A stretch of DNA of 64,000 nt from Aureobasidium sp. EXF-3400 (taxonomy: Eukaryota; Ascomycota; Dothideomycetes; Dothideales; Saccotheciaceae): positions 1 through 64,000 of the forward strand of contig SWBL01000023.1 in assembly GCA_024195585.1 (NCBI GenBank), read 5' to 3'. Shown here piece after piece: positions 1 through 12,949 of the stretch. Positions within the stretch are counted from its first letter, which is position 1. Every line of letters begins with the position of its first letter. Position numbers and translations under genes: made by a program. The notes beneath the pieces are model-generated. The model saw nothing but the letters and a program-made list of their open reading frames with translations. It did not search any database and was not told the DNA's origin.

Positions 1-63
1 CCTTGAGGTTGTACTTTATCGAATGATAAGAGCCACACGCTCTACCGATTGAGCTACCCCGGC
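1..63 (-). tRNA. tRNA-Lys(CTT), partial, with intron
   Basis: Read on the minus strand from 63, the sequence gives acceptor GCCGGGG, a D-arm GCTC...GAGC and an anticodon stem/loop with T33, anticodon CTT and A37. After A37 the sequence departs from a normal 3' stem, which fits an intron at the canonical 37/38 position. The 3' half of the tRNA lies outside the window. Confidence 0.85.
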
Positions 64-3000
64 AGGTCTGATGATCTAGTTCACTGTGTGAACTGGCTGC
101 TGATTGATGGACGACGAAATGCTTGGTGTGTATATGTAGTCTTGCACGCTCGTGTTGAACTGCTCCAGTCGAACCTTGTCTTCGACTACATCGTTCCGTC
201 GGGTCCATCAATACTTGGATAAGTCTTCGGGCAATGTGATCCTAATCACTACCGAACTAGACATGATCCGATTTTGTTCTTCGAGTCCCTAGCAGCACAC
301 TCGAGGTTTCTTTGCCTCTAAGAGATACTAATTCTCTGGACCATGTCACCAACTCCTTCTCTAACTAGGACATTCAAAGATACCATGGTCTACTTCAATA
401 AGCCTGAAGAATCAACTAGATATCTCCTTTCTTCAGAACCGTCTTTACTATACTTCAACACTACGCTATGATATCCGTGTGCCCAAGTAGCTATTTTGCC
501 CATGTGCACCCTGTTCGCTGTCATTCTGATTATACATCATGAATGCACGGCCTTCTTTTAACGATGTTACCTACCCAAAATGTGTACAATAAAGCCCTGC
601 TATAGATTGTCCAAGACATAATTAAACATATAGCAAAGAAGCACAACTAGCAGGAAGACTCTCCATTCTTGGTAGTAATCTATACTCTCCTAGCAGAGAT
701 TAGACCAGAATATAAGATAGTCAAGACCTCCTTCTAATTTGCTTTTTGTGGATAGATATATTACAGTCGTAAGGAATTATCCAGAGTACTGTTTCACACT
801 TTTGCATAAAGTCCTTTTAGCAAGTCTCCATACTACTAATAAGAACAATAATATGTAGCGGATCCCGTAGAGCTCGGAGAATGCCCTTAGATGCTCTGCT
901 CGAACGGAATATCAGATCTGTAGAAGTTAGAGATACTAAATGAATAGGCATATGGCAACCCAGATACACCAGGTAAAGCAGCAAACAACAGCATTGTTGT
1001 TTAAGCAAGCCACCAAAAATCTTGCACCGATCTCCAAAAACCCGCAATCATATTCATCCTCCAACAGAAAGCTCCGAACGACAAAATAAAACAAAGCAAA
1101 GCAGGAAATACCTACCTAAGCAGCAGAATAGACTCCAATTGAGTACGAGAACCTAAGATCCATACACAAGAAAGATAGCAGCACATGTCCTGAGAGCAAG
1201 GAACTATTTATAAACAAGAAGCCAGAGCAACACATGTGCAGTAGAAAACAGCAATCAACTTAGCTGCATCTGCAGTTGCCAAAAGACTAGGACAACAACC
1301 TAAGAAGTCGCGTCCTCTACATTCTAAGAGTCTCGAAGACGACAGAGTATCTGGTGAGCCTCCCTGATCCGGACGTGGGACAGAGATGAGGGCGCATCTG
1401 AGATTTTCCAACTTGGAAAATTGGTAGAGCACCAAACGCACGAGATGTGGCACGCACATCTATGTCGAAGAGAGCGAGCTAGGGACTATTCAATGAAGAA
1501 AGTGACAACTAAGCACATGAGGAACAAGCGATCAAGCGCGAAAGGAAGGAGCGAACAAGCGTAGGAAGAAGGAGCGATCAAGGGCAAGACTAAGGAGCGA
1601 GCAAGAGTGAAGGGCAAGAGTGGATGCTTAAACGCATGAGGAAGGTACGAACAACCATGACAAGCAGGAGCGATTTGAATGGAGAGGAAGCCGCCATCAA
1701 CATTGATGGAAAGAGCGACCAGCGGCAAGAGGAAACCAACAAGATAAGCTACTCGAGAGATGGACCCGATAGAACACTTGCGAATAGAAAATGTTCAATT
1801 GAGACAGGAAATCCTTTGAGATACAAAGTGAGCAAACCTGATCGAATTGCAGGAGAAAAGAAACAAAACACACTAGACAGGAAATCAGAGAACGCTGGTG
1901 TATTGAATGATGTTTAGTCTTGCGGTATGAATCTCGAGGCCAATATAGAAAGCAGTGCTTTGTTGCTCTAGAGCAATGGGGACTGTAGAGCCGTCGAATG
2001 TTCGAGAACTGCACGCAACAGAAGAGCTCTTTCTAAAGCCACCAGCATAAGAGCACAAGAGCACAAGAACATGGAATACACAAAGCTCTAGTGTGACAAA
2101 GCATACTGTCAGTTTGGAATACAAGAGAGGTAAGAATAGAAGCAGGATTGCCGTATGATCCTTAGACTAAATGGTATTTGCATGAAACTCTGGTGACCCG
2201 TCTGCCTGGTAGATGTTGGAAAAAGTCTGTTTGACCACAACATGGAAGTAGTGGCGTATGACGTTTAAAGAACTATGAATAGCTGGTAGTTGTCTATGAC
2301 TCGCTAGAGTTTACGATCTTGCAGTCTGGTAGCAATCATCTTCTAACGCAGGTCAGTTAGGGATCCTCGACCCGACTTTGCTGATCCGTGGCTGATATAT
2401 TAGTCTACTTCCCACGAAGACTTGGTTTAGCACATCGTATTGTAACTAATGGTATAGGCGTTTCGCCCTCGAACACAGACGGAGGCTTGCGATGCAGGCC
2501 TGTCAATCTTGCAGGCACCGTGTACATTGCATTAGCGAGAGAAGTCGGAAACAAAGAGCACCTCGTCGGCGCGGCGCAGAGACCACTCGAGAAGCGACAT
2601 CAGCATGCTCTGCTTCCCCGTTCGCAGCGAAAATCAGCAGCTCTGAACTTCATCCTTCCAAGTTATCAAACTTGCCTGTCGGTTTCTGAAACGTGAGATC
2701 GTCTCTACCAGAACCGATCAGAGGGGAACTGAAATGATCTCTTCATAACCTCGGCATGGACGGCAGGTTGCATGCGGCAGCAGGATCCCTTGCAGCATAA
2801 GCGCGTGAGATGGCCTTTCCAGCAAACACGTGTCTCAGATGCAAACACCGGCTTCTGAGCCCGAAGTAAGGGATCAATGGATCAAGAATGCGATTCCGAA
2901 CTCTAGACCCTGGCGACTTTGAGGTCTCTGTGTTGGTCGACATGCAGAATACATCAAGATCGAGTTTTCCGAGACGGTGGAATGATGACTCAGGACTGCT

Positions 3001-5197
3001 GGAACAATGATCCGACTCACCATATTGGAAGGCGAAGCATCAGCGGCGCAGAATCAATGTCCCTGGGACATTGTCCCAAGCGAAAGGTCCGATGCCGAGG
3101 TGATCCTTCAAGAAGTGATGACTCGTCAAGAAGCAATCAAAGCGATCATGAGATTCTCCGAGTGATATCACGAAGTGGTACAGAGCATAATAGACCGGAC
3201 GAGAACGAGAACGAACCAGGACTTGTCACAGCGCAATGCTCGGCGCAAGAGGTGCATTGCATGAGCAGCCAGCGGATGATTTTTCCTATGCGCCGGGGGG
3301 AATGCTCGGCGAACCCTTCAATTGACAATCGTGGTCCTTGATTATTTCTGGTATTTCTGCGCGCGGGACAGAGATATTGAATTGGTCGGTCATGGATCCG
3401 CGGAAAACCAACAAGAAGAACCATTTAGATGGCTGATCGACGGGGGGAACTATGGACTGCTGTAGTTAGACGCCCTCGATGCTTGAAGCTTGCGCAATAG
3501 ATTACTTGCATTGGCGCCATCTGGCTGTTGGGACCAGGCAAGGGGACCGACCCGCAACTCTTGGAAAGCTCTGAGTGTTTGAACAATGCATCGGGTTTCG
3601 GACAATGCAGTGGGGTGCGAGAGAAAGAGAGAGACACCCGTATCTGAACCACTGAAGCTTGGATTGAGAAGAATTCAGATCGAGGTGTACTTGTCGGAAT
3701 GGCGTAAGCTGTCACAAGGGGAACGACGTACCGGGCGACCCACTTGATTGACAACTTCTTTGCATGATGACATTGTTGGACGTCCGATCTCTCCTCAAAT
3801 CCGAATAGATGAACCGTATCCACCTGAAAAGGAGAGTGACGAGTTCGAGACTTGTCCGACTACAATCGATGAAGGAAAGGCTGGCTTCTGATGAGTGATC
3901 AGGAAAAGGAAAACACGTCTTCGGGGAGCTGCAAGGGTTGGGCCGCGATCCGTCCCGTTCTTTTTTTGAGCTTGTCAATCTTCTTGGAAACCAGCCACTC
4001 CACTCTATTTACCTTTTCTTGTCTCTGTAACTACTGTACGTACTAATGAATCATGAGATCCATCGTTCTAGACATGCAAGGAATTCAACAAAGTGCAAGT
4101 GTCTGGATTTTGGAAAAAGATCGCGACGATGCGCCAAGAAGAAAATTCTCTTTGACTCCTCAAGTTGACTCTCGTCTAAAGTCTCGAACGCTTGCACATT
4201 ATTTTACTGAAAGTCGTACAGCACTCTAGAAACACTTTGTCCATGCTTATGAAACGCAAAAATAAGATCCTGTCAAGGGGCTGTTACTTCTGTCAAGACT
4301 ACGGGTACGGAGCGGTCCGAGCGATGAATGACAGCGAGGGTGCACGGTGGGTGAGCCATGGCCCATGGTCCATACTTTCGATAGCCTCGAACACGTAATG
4401 AGGTGCTTTTGGTCCGAGGAAAACACAGAACTGGCCTCGGTTGCTCCTAGACGGCAATATCAAAGCCATGAAATTTTGGTGCGCAATTTTTCTTGTGACA
4501 TATCGAGTGGAGAGATTTGACTGTCGAATTTAGAGACTACCTATGAGAAAGGAAAACATCATCCTATCGACCCCTGATCCTGCATGTCCGAAAGAAGAAG
4601 TGACGGCTCCTCATGACTGATGCCCGAAATCTGAAACTCCGCTGGTTTTGTGGCTCGGAACTCCTTCGAGATATTGCAGGCGTTAAGACATATCGTTGTG
4701 GTAACCTTCGCATGAACCCTTTCGAACGCCATCCCTAAGTAGTGCCCAGAAAAAGGAAGAAAGGAAAATAACATGAAGAGATGCAACAAAGACGCACTGA
4801 GAACGCCTTCGCTAAATAATACTTGTTTGCGACTTGGATAACCTGAATTCTAACAGAAAGAAAGCAGAGATTAAGGAAAAGAAGGGGTGACCCTGAGTTA
4901 TGTCTTATGTCGTTACATCGTCATACTGTGGTTTGTTGTGACTGTCGAATAGAATGAGTGACAGATTCAGATATTGGCTGCGCCCAACGAATTATGGACG
5001 ATCGGAATGCCATGCGCAGATAAGAGTCGTGCACGATCAGCGGCTCGACTTGCTCTTGCTGCGCGGATTGGGCGCAGTGTATTCCTTGCTTGGATCCCAT
5101 TCATCGGGGTGGAAATCAGGATTCAGAAAGTGGGTACGGTTGAAGTGAGAACTGCACATGTTAGCCACTGGGGATTTGACAAGCATACAGCTGTGGC
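64..5197. other. about 5 kb gene-poor region
   Basis: No reading frame here looks like a protein: all frames are short, overlap on both strands and contain no domain I recognise. The first kilobase looks relatively AT-rich. A degenerate purine-rich repeat lies at about 1.5-1.67 kb. A short frame near 2,492 starts with a cysteine cluster resembling a broken Zn2Cys6 motif, but its spacing is wrong. I see no transposase, reverse transcriptase or terminal repeats. Confidence 0.5.
1498..1675 (+). repeat. degenerate purine-rich repeat (GGAGCGA-CAAG)
   Basis: Imperfect copies of GGAGCGAnCAAG occur at about 1548, 1571, 1594 and (decayed) 1667, with related GAACAAGCGATCAAGCG at 1520. Spacing is about 23 bp for the first three. 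The strand is strongly purine-biased (A/G with little T). It is not in a credible ORF. Confidence 0.5.
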
Positions 5198-7082
5198 TTA
5201 CTGCTTGAATTGAGCTGTCTGACAAACGGAGTTCTGAGCAGTTGCATCTGCGACATTCTGACCGTTCTGCTCAAACATATGAGTGGACGGCCTGAAGTTT
5301 CCTTTGCCGCCGTAGCTAAGCTGGTCGTAATTGAAGAATGTGGTTTGAGACGCAGGAGAGAAGGTGTAATCGGCTGTCGAGGTAGGCGATGGGGTTTGGG
5401 TGGCAGGCACATAGGCTGGAGTGGCAACGGGGACGACCGGTGGTGGTGGTGGTGGTGCGTGGTGCTGAACCGGCATTGGTGCAGGAGCTGGTGCAGGTGG
5501 AGCTGGGACTGCAGCAGTGGGAGCAGCATAATCAGAAACGCTATAGAACTGGTTGGACATCCAATTAGACTGGTTAGACAGCAGCGACATGCCAGGAATC
5601 ATTGTCATGAAGTCGGACATGCCGAGGTCCATGACGGGCTCCTCATAGTGGTGAAGGGATGACTGCAGATATGTCGGCACGGCAATAGGCTGGCTTGGTG
5701 GTGGCTGCGAGAAGATCTGCTCTGGTTGATACAGGATGTCATAATGACCACTGCATGTCATGTTAGTGGTTGTGTCGAGCTGAGCCATCACATCCAACTC
5801 ACGGTCTGTAGAGAAGACGAATGGTATGGGCATGCGTAAGGCTAGGCGCAAATTGATGCGCGTTGACCTCAGTACCAGCGCTACGGTCGAGATAGATGAC
5901 CTCCAGAGCAATACCAGCAGGCTTGAGCAAGACATCAGTGAGAGCTTGCATTCCAGGGTGATCAATTTCAATCTGATGAGGATCAATGTTGGCGTCGCAG
6001 TAGCTGGGAACAGTATGAGGAAGCACGAAGGGGGCGTAGTCATTGGCACGAGTCTTCATCCAGGCCGAAGTAAGAGTCTGCTAGAGTGAGTTTACAAACA
6101 TTCAAGCTGAAACTCGTGTCACATACCTTGAGATATGTGATAATCTGGTTCTGGACTTCCTCGTTGTTGAAATGTTCGAGCAAGAAAGCCTCGGAGTTGG
6201 ATGAGTCGGCCGACATGCACTTGCGTAGCAGGGCATATATTTCATCAGCAAAGTCTTCCCAGATGAATTGACTGTAACCGGCCATATTGATGACATTGCC
6301 CAAGGATTTGAGACGAGTTTCCTCCTCCAAGAACTTGGTTCTGTCACCAACGCGGAACAGGTTCTCGAAGTAGCCAAAGGCGACGGCTTATACATGTTAG
6401 CCAGCAAGCTTACGGATTGATATTCACAATCAAATGGTTGCTTACCTCTCCAACCACATCTTCCATCGCCACGAGTCGTACGATAGTGAGAGTACTTGTT
6501 GGGAAGTGCCTAAGCCAGCGACATTAGTGACGAGCGACGATAGAGAAAGAATGATCGATTCGTACCGAAGTTTTCGTACGATAGACCGGGTCGGCAGCAG
6601 CATATTCTTCGATGAGAGCACTAGTCAGTTGTTTCTCACCGACTAGAGGTCCCTGGTAGATACAAGTCAGTCAACGGGGTCCGAAAGCTTGTGAAATGAC
6701 ACGACACATGGCCGATGCGGGGAAGGAGCAAGCTCACTGTCACTTCAGGCTGGAATTCAGCTGACAACTTTTGAAGCTGAGCCATTTCGTCTTCTGACTG
6801 CGAGTATGCCATGACTGCAGGCGTATGTTGAGGCGGTGAGGGCTGATGATGATGGTGATGTTGTTGTTGTTGTGGATGAGAGTGAATGTATGCAGAGTGG
6901 TCGATCAAAGGTTGTTGATGGAGGTGCTGTTGCTGGTGATGAAGCTCGGGCATTTCAAGCACCGAGGGCCGCATTGGCATCTGCATCTCTGCTGGTCGGT
7001 AAGACGTGGTGTATGACGAAAATTCGCCATAGGGATACATTCGATCGCCTTGATAGTAGGGCACTCCCACGTACGTATACAT
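5198..7082 (-). CDS. otubain-like deubiquitinating cysteine protease (peptidase C65)
   Basis: Six exons: 7082-6738, 6652-6566, 6509-6446, 6386-6127, 6077-5803, 5750-5198, giving 527 aa. The central part is an OTU domain of otubain type. The catalytic loop reads GDGRCGWRA, with Asp159 and nucleophile Cys162, and the distal motif PGHYDILY supplies His346 and Asp348, matching the Cys/His/Asp triad of OTUB1. It should cleave ubiquitin chains in cytosol or nucleus. The N-terminal 115 residues are Gln/His-rich with runs of H and Q. The C-terminal 180 residues are Pro/Ala-rich (PAPPAPAPAP, six prolines) and probably disordered, so the protein is about twice the size of animal otubains. Introns are 50-86 nt with standard ends, and the OTU core remains in one frame across all joins. 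The start is the first ATG of the open frame, just downstream of a pyrimidine-rich tract. Confidence 0.9.
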
Positions 7083-8750
7083 GGCAACAACAGTCGGGTT
7101 TCGGTCAAGCGATCGAATGTGTTGTCCTGGACAATGCCGATCTTATGAAGCAAGAGCGAGAGAAAAGGAGGCAGGCAGGTAGGCAGGCGGCCCGCTTGAA
7201 AAGCAAAGAATGATGGGAGATGCGCAAAGTACGAAACAAGAAGAAAACACCGAGGTAGCAGAAGGTCTATCACGCAGGTTTGGGGCGTGAGGGGTGGAAG
7301 GGCTTTTTCACACAATAGCCTTGTCCCCTACGTGATAGATTGACGTGCAGGGAGCCGGGGAGGTACTGGCACGACGGTGGGAGCAGAAAAGAAAGGGATC
7401 CGTAAGTCTGGGAAAGGTTGAGCAAATGTTCGGTTCCCTTGCTGCAGTAGAACAAGATGATACAGGGGGCACTATATGAAGAGACGCGAATGAGTATAGG
7501 TCATCCGGCTTGACTCCTGCCAGGAACCAAAAGCGCGTGCCGGGAAAAATGTATCAGAGCATACATATCCGATCGGGTCACGAAGATGAAGCGTGGCAAT
7601 CGACTGGGACTGCTGCACAGCTGGAAGCCAATCTGGAAAACCACTAGACTCGGCGCCTCATGCACATCAAACTATCACCACACTTGTACTGTGAAACAGA
7701 GGCTGATTTTGCGTAGGACAAAGCAAAATGGATTGTCTATGGGACTCGACTCTACGAGGGCCTGCTCGCAGTCTTCGAGCCCAGGCACGAGAAAGCCTGA
7801 CAGCTCTTTGACGATTCGAATGGGTAGAGCCGTCATCGCTGCCACACTGTGATTTCAGATTGAGATGATCTAGCACGCTGAGTGGGAATCAAACTTTGAA
7901 CAGTATCTCTTAGGTGCAAATGCGACAGGTCGGGAGACTGAACGAAGTGGGTGCTCGACGACCCGACAGAGTGGGCAACTAATCTGAGCGCACAGGGTTC
8001 GTCGACGGTAGGCTGGGTTTGATGCCAGCTAACCGATCAGGAGCTTCCGGGCCGCAGAAGATCATTGGGCGGCTCCGAAAGAGCGGGGAGCGATGTGTTC
8101 ATATATTACTTGCGTAGCACAAAGACTTGACTACACGACAATGCACCATGCAAGCTCTTTACCTGTCTCTCGTCGGCAAGACCTGTTCGTTGGCTGCAAG
8201 CTTACGAGCACGGGTCGATCCCCTGCAACATCTATCGCTGTTGTTTTAATACATCTGACCTCTGCGTCGGGTTTGCAGTAAACTAATCATTGTAATTCGT
8301 TATTTTGTTGGCCTTCTATCCACGTTGCTCAAGCTACACAACCAGCATCCGCTGCCCCACCCTCAGAGATGCGACTTGTCTGTGCTGGTCTTGAAAAGTC
8401 GATGTTTGTGTTACCTCATAAGCAAAAAAGAAAAAGCCGTTTGTTCCCATGAGCGTCAGGATCATATTAATGGAAGGAGAGGTTAACGAGCGATATTCTG
8501 TCAATCGCTGACGGGAGTACAGAAACGCCCAGAGGGAGGTTGGGAAGGGAGGGGCATAGACCGCTCTGTGTCAGCAGCATGCGCAAGCGAAGAGGCGCAT
8601 GATAGTTCTTCCAAATAACGTTCCGGGTATCGCCAGGTACGCCATCCGTTGCAGATTTGTGGCAACGTTGTGGAGGTGTGGTGTGGAGGTAAAGCAAAGG
8701 GCCGTGATTGGATGACACCCGAGATGCATGCAAGTCATGTCGAGATGAAT
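7083..8750. other. intergenic, otubain 5' flank and csn2 3' flank
   Basis: About 1.7 kb without a supported gene. On the minus strand a CT-rich stretch (complement of about 7,140-7,200, including GGCA/GGTA repeats) lies just upstream of the otubain start, as is common in fungal core promoters. Small frames at 7.6-8.3 kb lack any coding signature. Confidence 0.5.
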
Positions 8751-10453
8751 TCAACCTGGGACCCGGGATTGAAGCCTGCGCTTCCCAGAGGGCATGTTTG
8801 TGCGATGCGCGGAGGGAGTGAAGTACGCCTCAGGGTTTGCCATGGATGACGCCCCATCGTCACCTTTGAAGCCCTCACCGTCGTTCAGGACGAATGCAGC
8901 CAGAGAACGTACGGCTGAGGTCCAGTCGGCGACTGCGTGCATGCGATCTAAGTCTGCCCTATTTTCGATATCCACAGTACCGGCTTCTTGGTTAATTTTG
9001 CCATGCAGTTTCTGATCCATGATCAAGAAGCCCACAATGTCTTGGACTTCTGGGATTGAAATGTTCAGCTGTTTGGCAATGAAGGAGAGGCGGAATCGCG
9101 TATATGGAGCGACCAGCTTGACAACGGCCTTTGTGCGCATGTTGCGCGTGACCTCGTCAATGTTCTCGGCAATGAAAGGGTCGGCCAGCAGATCTTTGTT
9201 CTTCTGCAGGATTGACTCGTACCGGTGAATGTCGTCTCGCTGGTAAGCATCGACCAACTCAGTCATGGCAGCGATACGAGGATCGTTCTTGTATGGCTTG
9301 GTCTCCTGCGAATCAAAGGGGTTGATGTCGGAGCCCATAAGCATGGTCGTCAGAACAAGATACTTGAGCACTTGAATTCTCTGCAACGAGCCGGCCTCGT
9401 CGTAATTGCGGAATGATTCGAAGAAGTCTGATTGAGCCTCCTTCCAGTTCTCTGCAGGGGACGGGTCAGCATTGGGGGGCATCTAAAAAGGCGCAAAGCG
9501 TGGCGTTCCCGAACCTTCACTCATGTGCATCTTGCCTCCACATTCTCGGATGATGCCCATAATCTTGGGATGCGGTACAGCTGATCTGACCTTGAGAGCG
9601 CGTTGGTAAAGGGCCTAAAAACGAGATGGTAAGATTAGCTTGTGGCTCACGGCGTCAATCGGGATCATGAGATGTCGTGACGGACCTTGAGACGTTTGTT
9701 GTTGCGAGTCTCGGCATACATGAGGATTTCCAGAGCGTAGACTTCAAGCGAGTACGTGCCCTTGCTTGGATCGTCGGAACCGTCTTCCAATTGACAGGCT
9801 TTGTGAAGCTCGCGCACCTTGTCGGTCAGGCGACGGTAGTCCTTCTGATCAAGCCAAAGACGAGCCAACTTTGTGTTTGTCTTGAGCCAGAGACGCTCGT
9901 TATTTGTGCTCTGGAACGATTCAAGTGTCTTGGAGTAGAACTGCTCCATGCATTTGTTGGCGGCGTCATCCTCTGCGTTCTTCTCGATGAAGTCGAGCAT
10001 GTTGTTGATGGACTTTTCCGAGTAGTTGCGGGTGACGGCGGATTTGACGTAGGTGAGCAGCTCCTGATAGTGTTGGACGGCTTGATCATAGCGGCGTAGC
10101 TTGAATTCGAGTTTGATGGCCTGCTTCAAGCCTTTGAAACCCCTGGCTGGTGTCAGTCCAAAGTGTCAGACGACAAGAGTAACAGGGCGCACCAGTCTCC
10201 CTTCTCTTCTTCAAGGGCAGGAACGCCCAAGAATTCATCAATGGCCTCCTCTGGGCTGTCGGCCTTCATCTGCTTGGCGTTGTAGTACTTGTTTTCGATG
10301 TCGACATCGCCGCCCTGGTCCTCATCTTCATCTTCATACTCGAAATCATAGCTGGATGCTTGTCAGCACTTTGGTCGGTTACGCATAAGCTGTAACGCAT
10401 GTTCCCTACTCCTCCTGGTCAGAGTCCTGCATGAAATCGTCGTCGTCAGACAT
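8751..10453 (-). CDS. csn2: COP9 signalosome subunit 2
   Basis: Five exons: 10453-10410, 10351-10193, 10142-9686, 9614-9515, 9451-8751, giving 486 aa. It is a scaffold subunit of the COP9 signalosome, the nuclear complex that removes Nedd8 from cullin-RING ligases. It starts with a very acidic segment ([13 protein letters not shown] and a run of E/D), typical of CSN2. TPR-like helices follow (residues about 70-290, with [26 protein letters not shown] and GGKMHMSE), then a PCI domain at about 300-420 ([20 protein letters not shown], then [12 protein letters not shown]). The length matches other CSN2 proteins. The third intron has an atypical donor, GTCCGT, but the frame and family match require it. 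The gene is divergent from rho3, with a 961 bp shared upstream region. Confidence 0.93.
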
Positions 10454-11414
10454 TGTGGCGGTGTTGAAGTGCGGTGTAAGAAAATGGACAGGTCTTTTCT
10501 CGTGTACGAGGTGCAGTGAAGGGTGGCACACGAAATGCGGTGAATGGAAAGGGGCACACAGAGATTCAGAGCCTGGTGGGCGGTTCTCTGCACAAGGCAA
10601 ACAAGTGACAAGTCATGGAGTTGAGCTTCACTTCTGATGACGGCGTTGTTGTCCGGCGCCCGGCGTTAAGAGGCTTGGCGTTGGACTTTCGTTTCTTGCT
10701 TTGAAGTTTGCAACTTTCGAACAAGGCCTTCCTTGACCTTTGACGATAACGCTTTCGAGAATTGAATCATCCTTCCATGCTAACATGCTGCTGAGTAGGT
10801 GTACAATTGCAGCAAAGATATGCCTGGTACACATGCTAAGAGGGCAGGACAACGGACTTGGTGGAGCTACTGTGTGAGCCCACAGCAGCAGACAGGCTTC
10901 GGGGTCTAACAGAACCATTGAAGGCTGAGCGCCCAAGTCTGTGTGGGAGTTCTTACTAGTCTGCAAAGGCAGAGAGACAGTGAACGATATACCCAGCATT
11001 GCGGAGCGGATGCATACTCTTAAGAAGATGGGGTACATGTCGGTGGCCTGTGCGAAGCTTTGAGGCATCCGTGACGCTTCCATAAACGGTGCCTTCTCTC
11101 TCGTAGCAACCAGAGACAAGACTCAACGCTGTAACAACGTCGAGTCTTTGATTTTGTCCTTTCTGCAACTTGACTGCTCACGGCCATCTGTCGACTCGGC
11201 CATTTCACTCCAATTGCTACTCAAGCAGCTGCGAACAGTCGTCGACTCCACTCTACGTCAGTCTGGGAACCCACAACCAAGTCAAACTCTACGCAATCGT
11301 CCCCAGCCTCGCCGACGCACTAGACCACCGCCCGCCCAAGATCCCACTCGACGCGCCAACCTCGCTGCCCTCTACCCAACCAATTCCTCGACCAAACACC
11401 ACACAAACTTCGAC
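10454..11414. other. divergent promoter region csn2 / rho3
   Basis: 961 bp between the starts of two head-to-head genes, so it must carry both promoters. The rho3-proximal 200 bp is pyrimidine-rich on the plus strand. No clear TATA box and no gene were found. Confidence 0.6.
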
Positions 11415-12368
11415 ATGCCTCTTTGCGGCGGAACAAAGACCGTTCAGCGCAAGCTGGTCCTGCTGTGCGTTCGACCTCGTCTCAGACGGCCCATCCGCCA
11501 TCTATCATACTAACTAAATGCTATGTCCAGAGGCGACGGTGCTTGCGGAAAGACTTCGCTGCTGAACGTCTTCACTAGAGGGTACCATTGTCCTGCCATG
11601 CTGTCACTTGCACCCTTGCTAACACGCGACCAGATATTTCCCGACAGTCTAGTAAGACGACCTGCCACCTCGTGCCCACCCGCTTATCACTAACTCGAGT
11701 TTCCGCTCTCAGTGAACCCACCGTCTTTGGTACCGCTTCTCCAACACACTCAACACTGTCGCAACACTGACGCGACCCAGAAAACTATGTCCACGACATC
11801 TTCATCGACAATGTTCATGTAGAACTCTCTCTCTGGGATACCGCTGGCCAAGAAGAATTCGACCGTTTGCGCTCCCTGTCTTACGATGATACTCACGCCA
11901 TCATGCTTTGCTTCAGCGTACGCTCCGACCATTCAAAACACCCTAATCCGGACTCCTTCCGCTAACGAGCCTATAATAGGTCGATTCACCAGACTCACTG
12001 GAGAACGTCGAATCCAAGTGGGTTGCCGAGATTGCCGAAAACTGCCCTGGCGTCAAGCTCGTCCTTGTCGCCTTGAAGTGCGACTTGCGAGAACAAGCGA
12101 ATGATGATGAAGAGTCCACCGAACCGAAACGTCCCATGATTGACTACAAGCGTGGCCTTGCTGTAGCCGAGAAGATTAAGGCTCTCAGATACCTTGGTAT
12201 GTTTCAGAGACAAAGCATGAAAGTCAGAAGGAAATGCTGACAGTGCGTGTAGAATGCTCGGCCATGAAAAATCGTGGAGTCAATGAAGCCTTCACCGAGG
12301 CTGCCCGCGTCGCCCTTCAAGTCAAGAATGTCAAGGGCGACAAGCAGAGCAGCTGCTCTGTCATGTGA
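11415..12368 (+). CDS. rho3: Rho-family small GTPase Rho3
   Basis: Seven exons: 11415-11464, 11531-11581, 11634-11651, 11713-11729, 11781-11917, 11980-12196, 12253-12368, giving 201 aa. The start MPLCGGTKTVQRKLVLLGDG is characteristic of fungal Rho3. The P-loop GDGACGKT is at residues 18-25, switch I FPTVYEPTVFENY at 36-48, and switch II DTAGQEEFDRLR starts at 65. Further guanine-binding elements are ALKCDLR and ECSAMKNRG. The C-terminal CSVM is a prenylation box (residues 198-201), so the protein should be membrane-anchored. Rho3 directs polarised secretion and actin organisation at hyphal tips. Exons 3 and 4 are only 18 and 17 nt, yet together they encode the invariant effector loop, so they cannot be skipped without destroying function. 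Confidence 0.95.
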
Positions 12369-12949
12369 AGACTCGCCTTATCGCCTCCAGCGCCACACTC
12401 TCCCCGCTGGATCTCACCTCGCCTTCTTCGCAGTCATGTTTTCTCTTCTTGCACAAACATTACTATACCCCATACCCTTTTTTTTGCTTGGCCTTGCTAT
12501 CTAATTTACGCCCTTTTCTCATATCTGCTTTATGACCAAATACACGTTTTGATCTACTCGCTCACGAAGTTTCTGCACAAAGCCGCTCGTCTGGCCGTTA
12601 TTGTACATGCCTTCTACACCACGATATGGTTTCCTTTGTCGCTAGCCTCAAAATTTACATACACACGTTCTCGACGAGTCTGACAAGGTCAACAGTCAAC
12701 AGCTTCATCTTTCAGTATTGCAACGTGCTTGGCCTGACATGAACCGTTCAATGCAGTTGTGTGATTGATAGCTATGTGCGGCGTACACGGAGTCAACGAA
12801 GCAACGCCGAAGAACCCACAGAGAGACAAATCCACAAGATCAAGCAAGTGTCATATAGCGTTGTCAACACGCATGAATGGAAATGAATATACATTATACG
12901 AGAAAAGATGGTGAGAAAAGTGTCTATATGGTGTACGCTTCTACTTTGC
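12369..12949. other. convergent 3' region
   Basis: About 580 bp between the converging rho3 and UbiB-kinase genes. I see only probable 3' UTRs and no ORF of interest. Confidence 0.6.

Noticed and set aside
2492..2689. Cysteine cluster ACQSCRHRVHC suggesting a Zn2Cys6 transcription factor
   Set aside because: Only five residues separate the second and third cysteines (six are needed) and the remaining three cysteines of the motif are absent. The frame is 65 codons and surrounded by non-coding sequence.
5210..5662. Plus-strand frame rich in Gly/Arg/Trp opposite the otubain gene
   Set aside because: It is the complement of the Pro/Ala/His-rich C-terminal coding region of the otubain gene.
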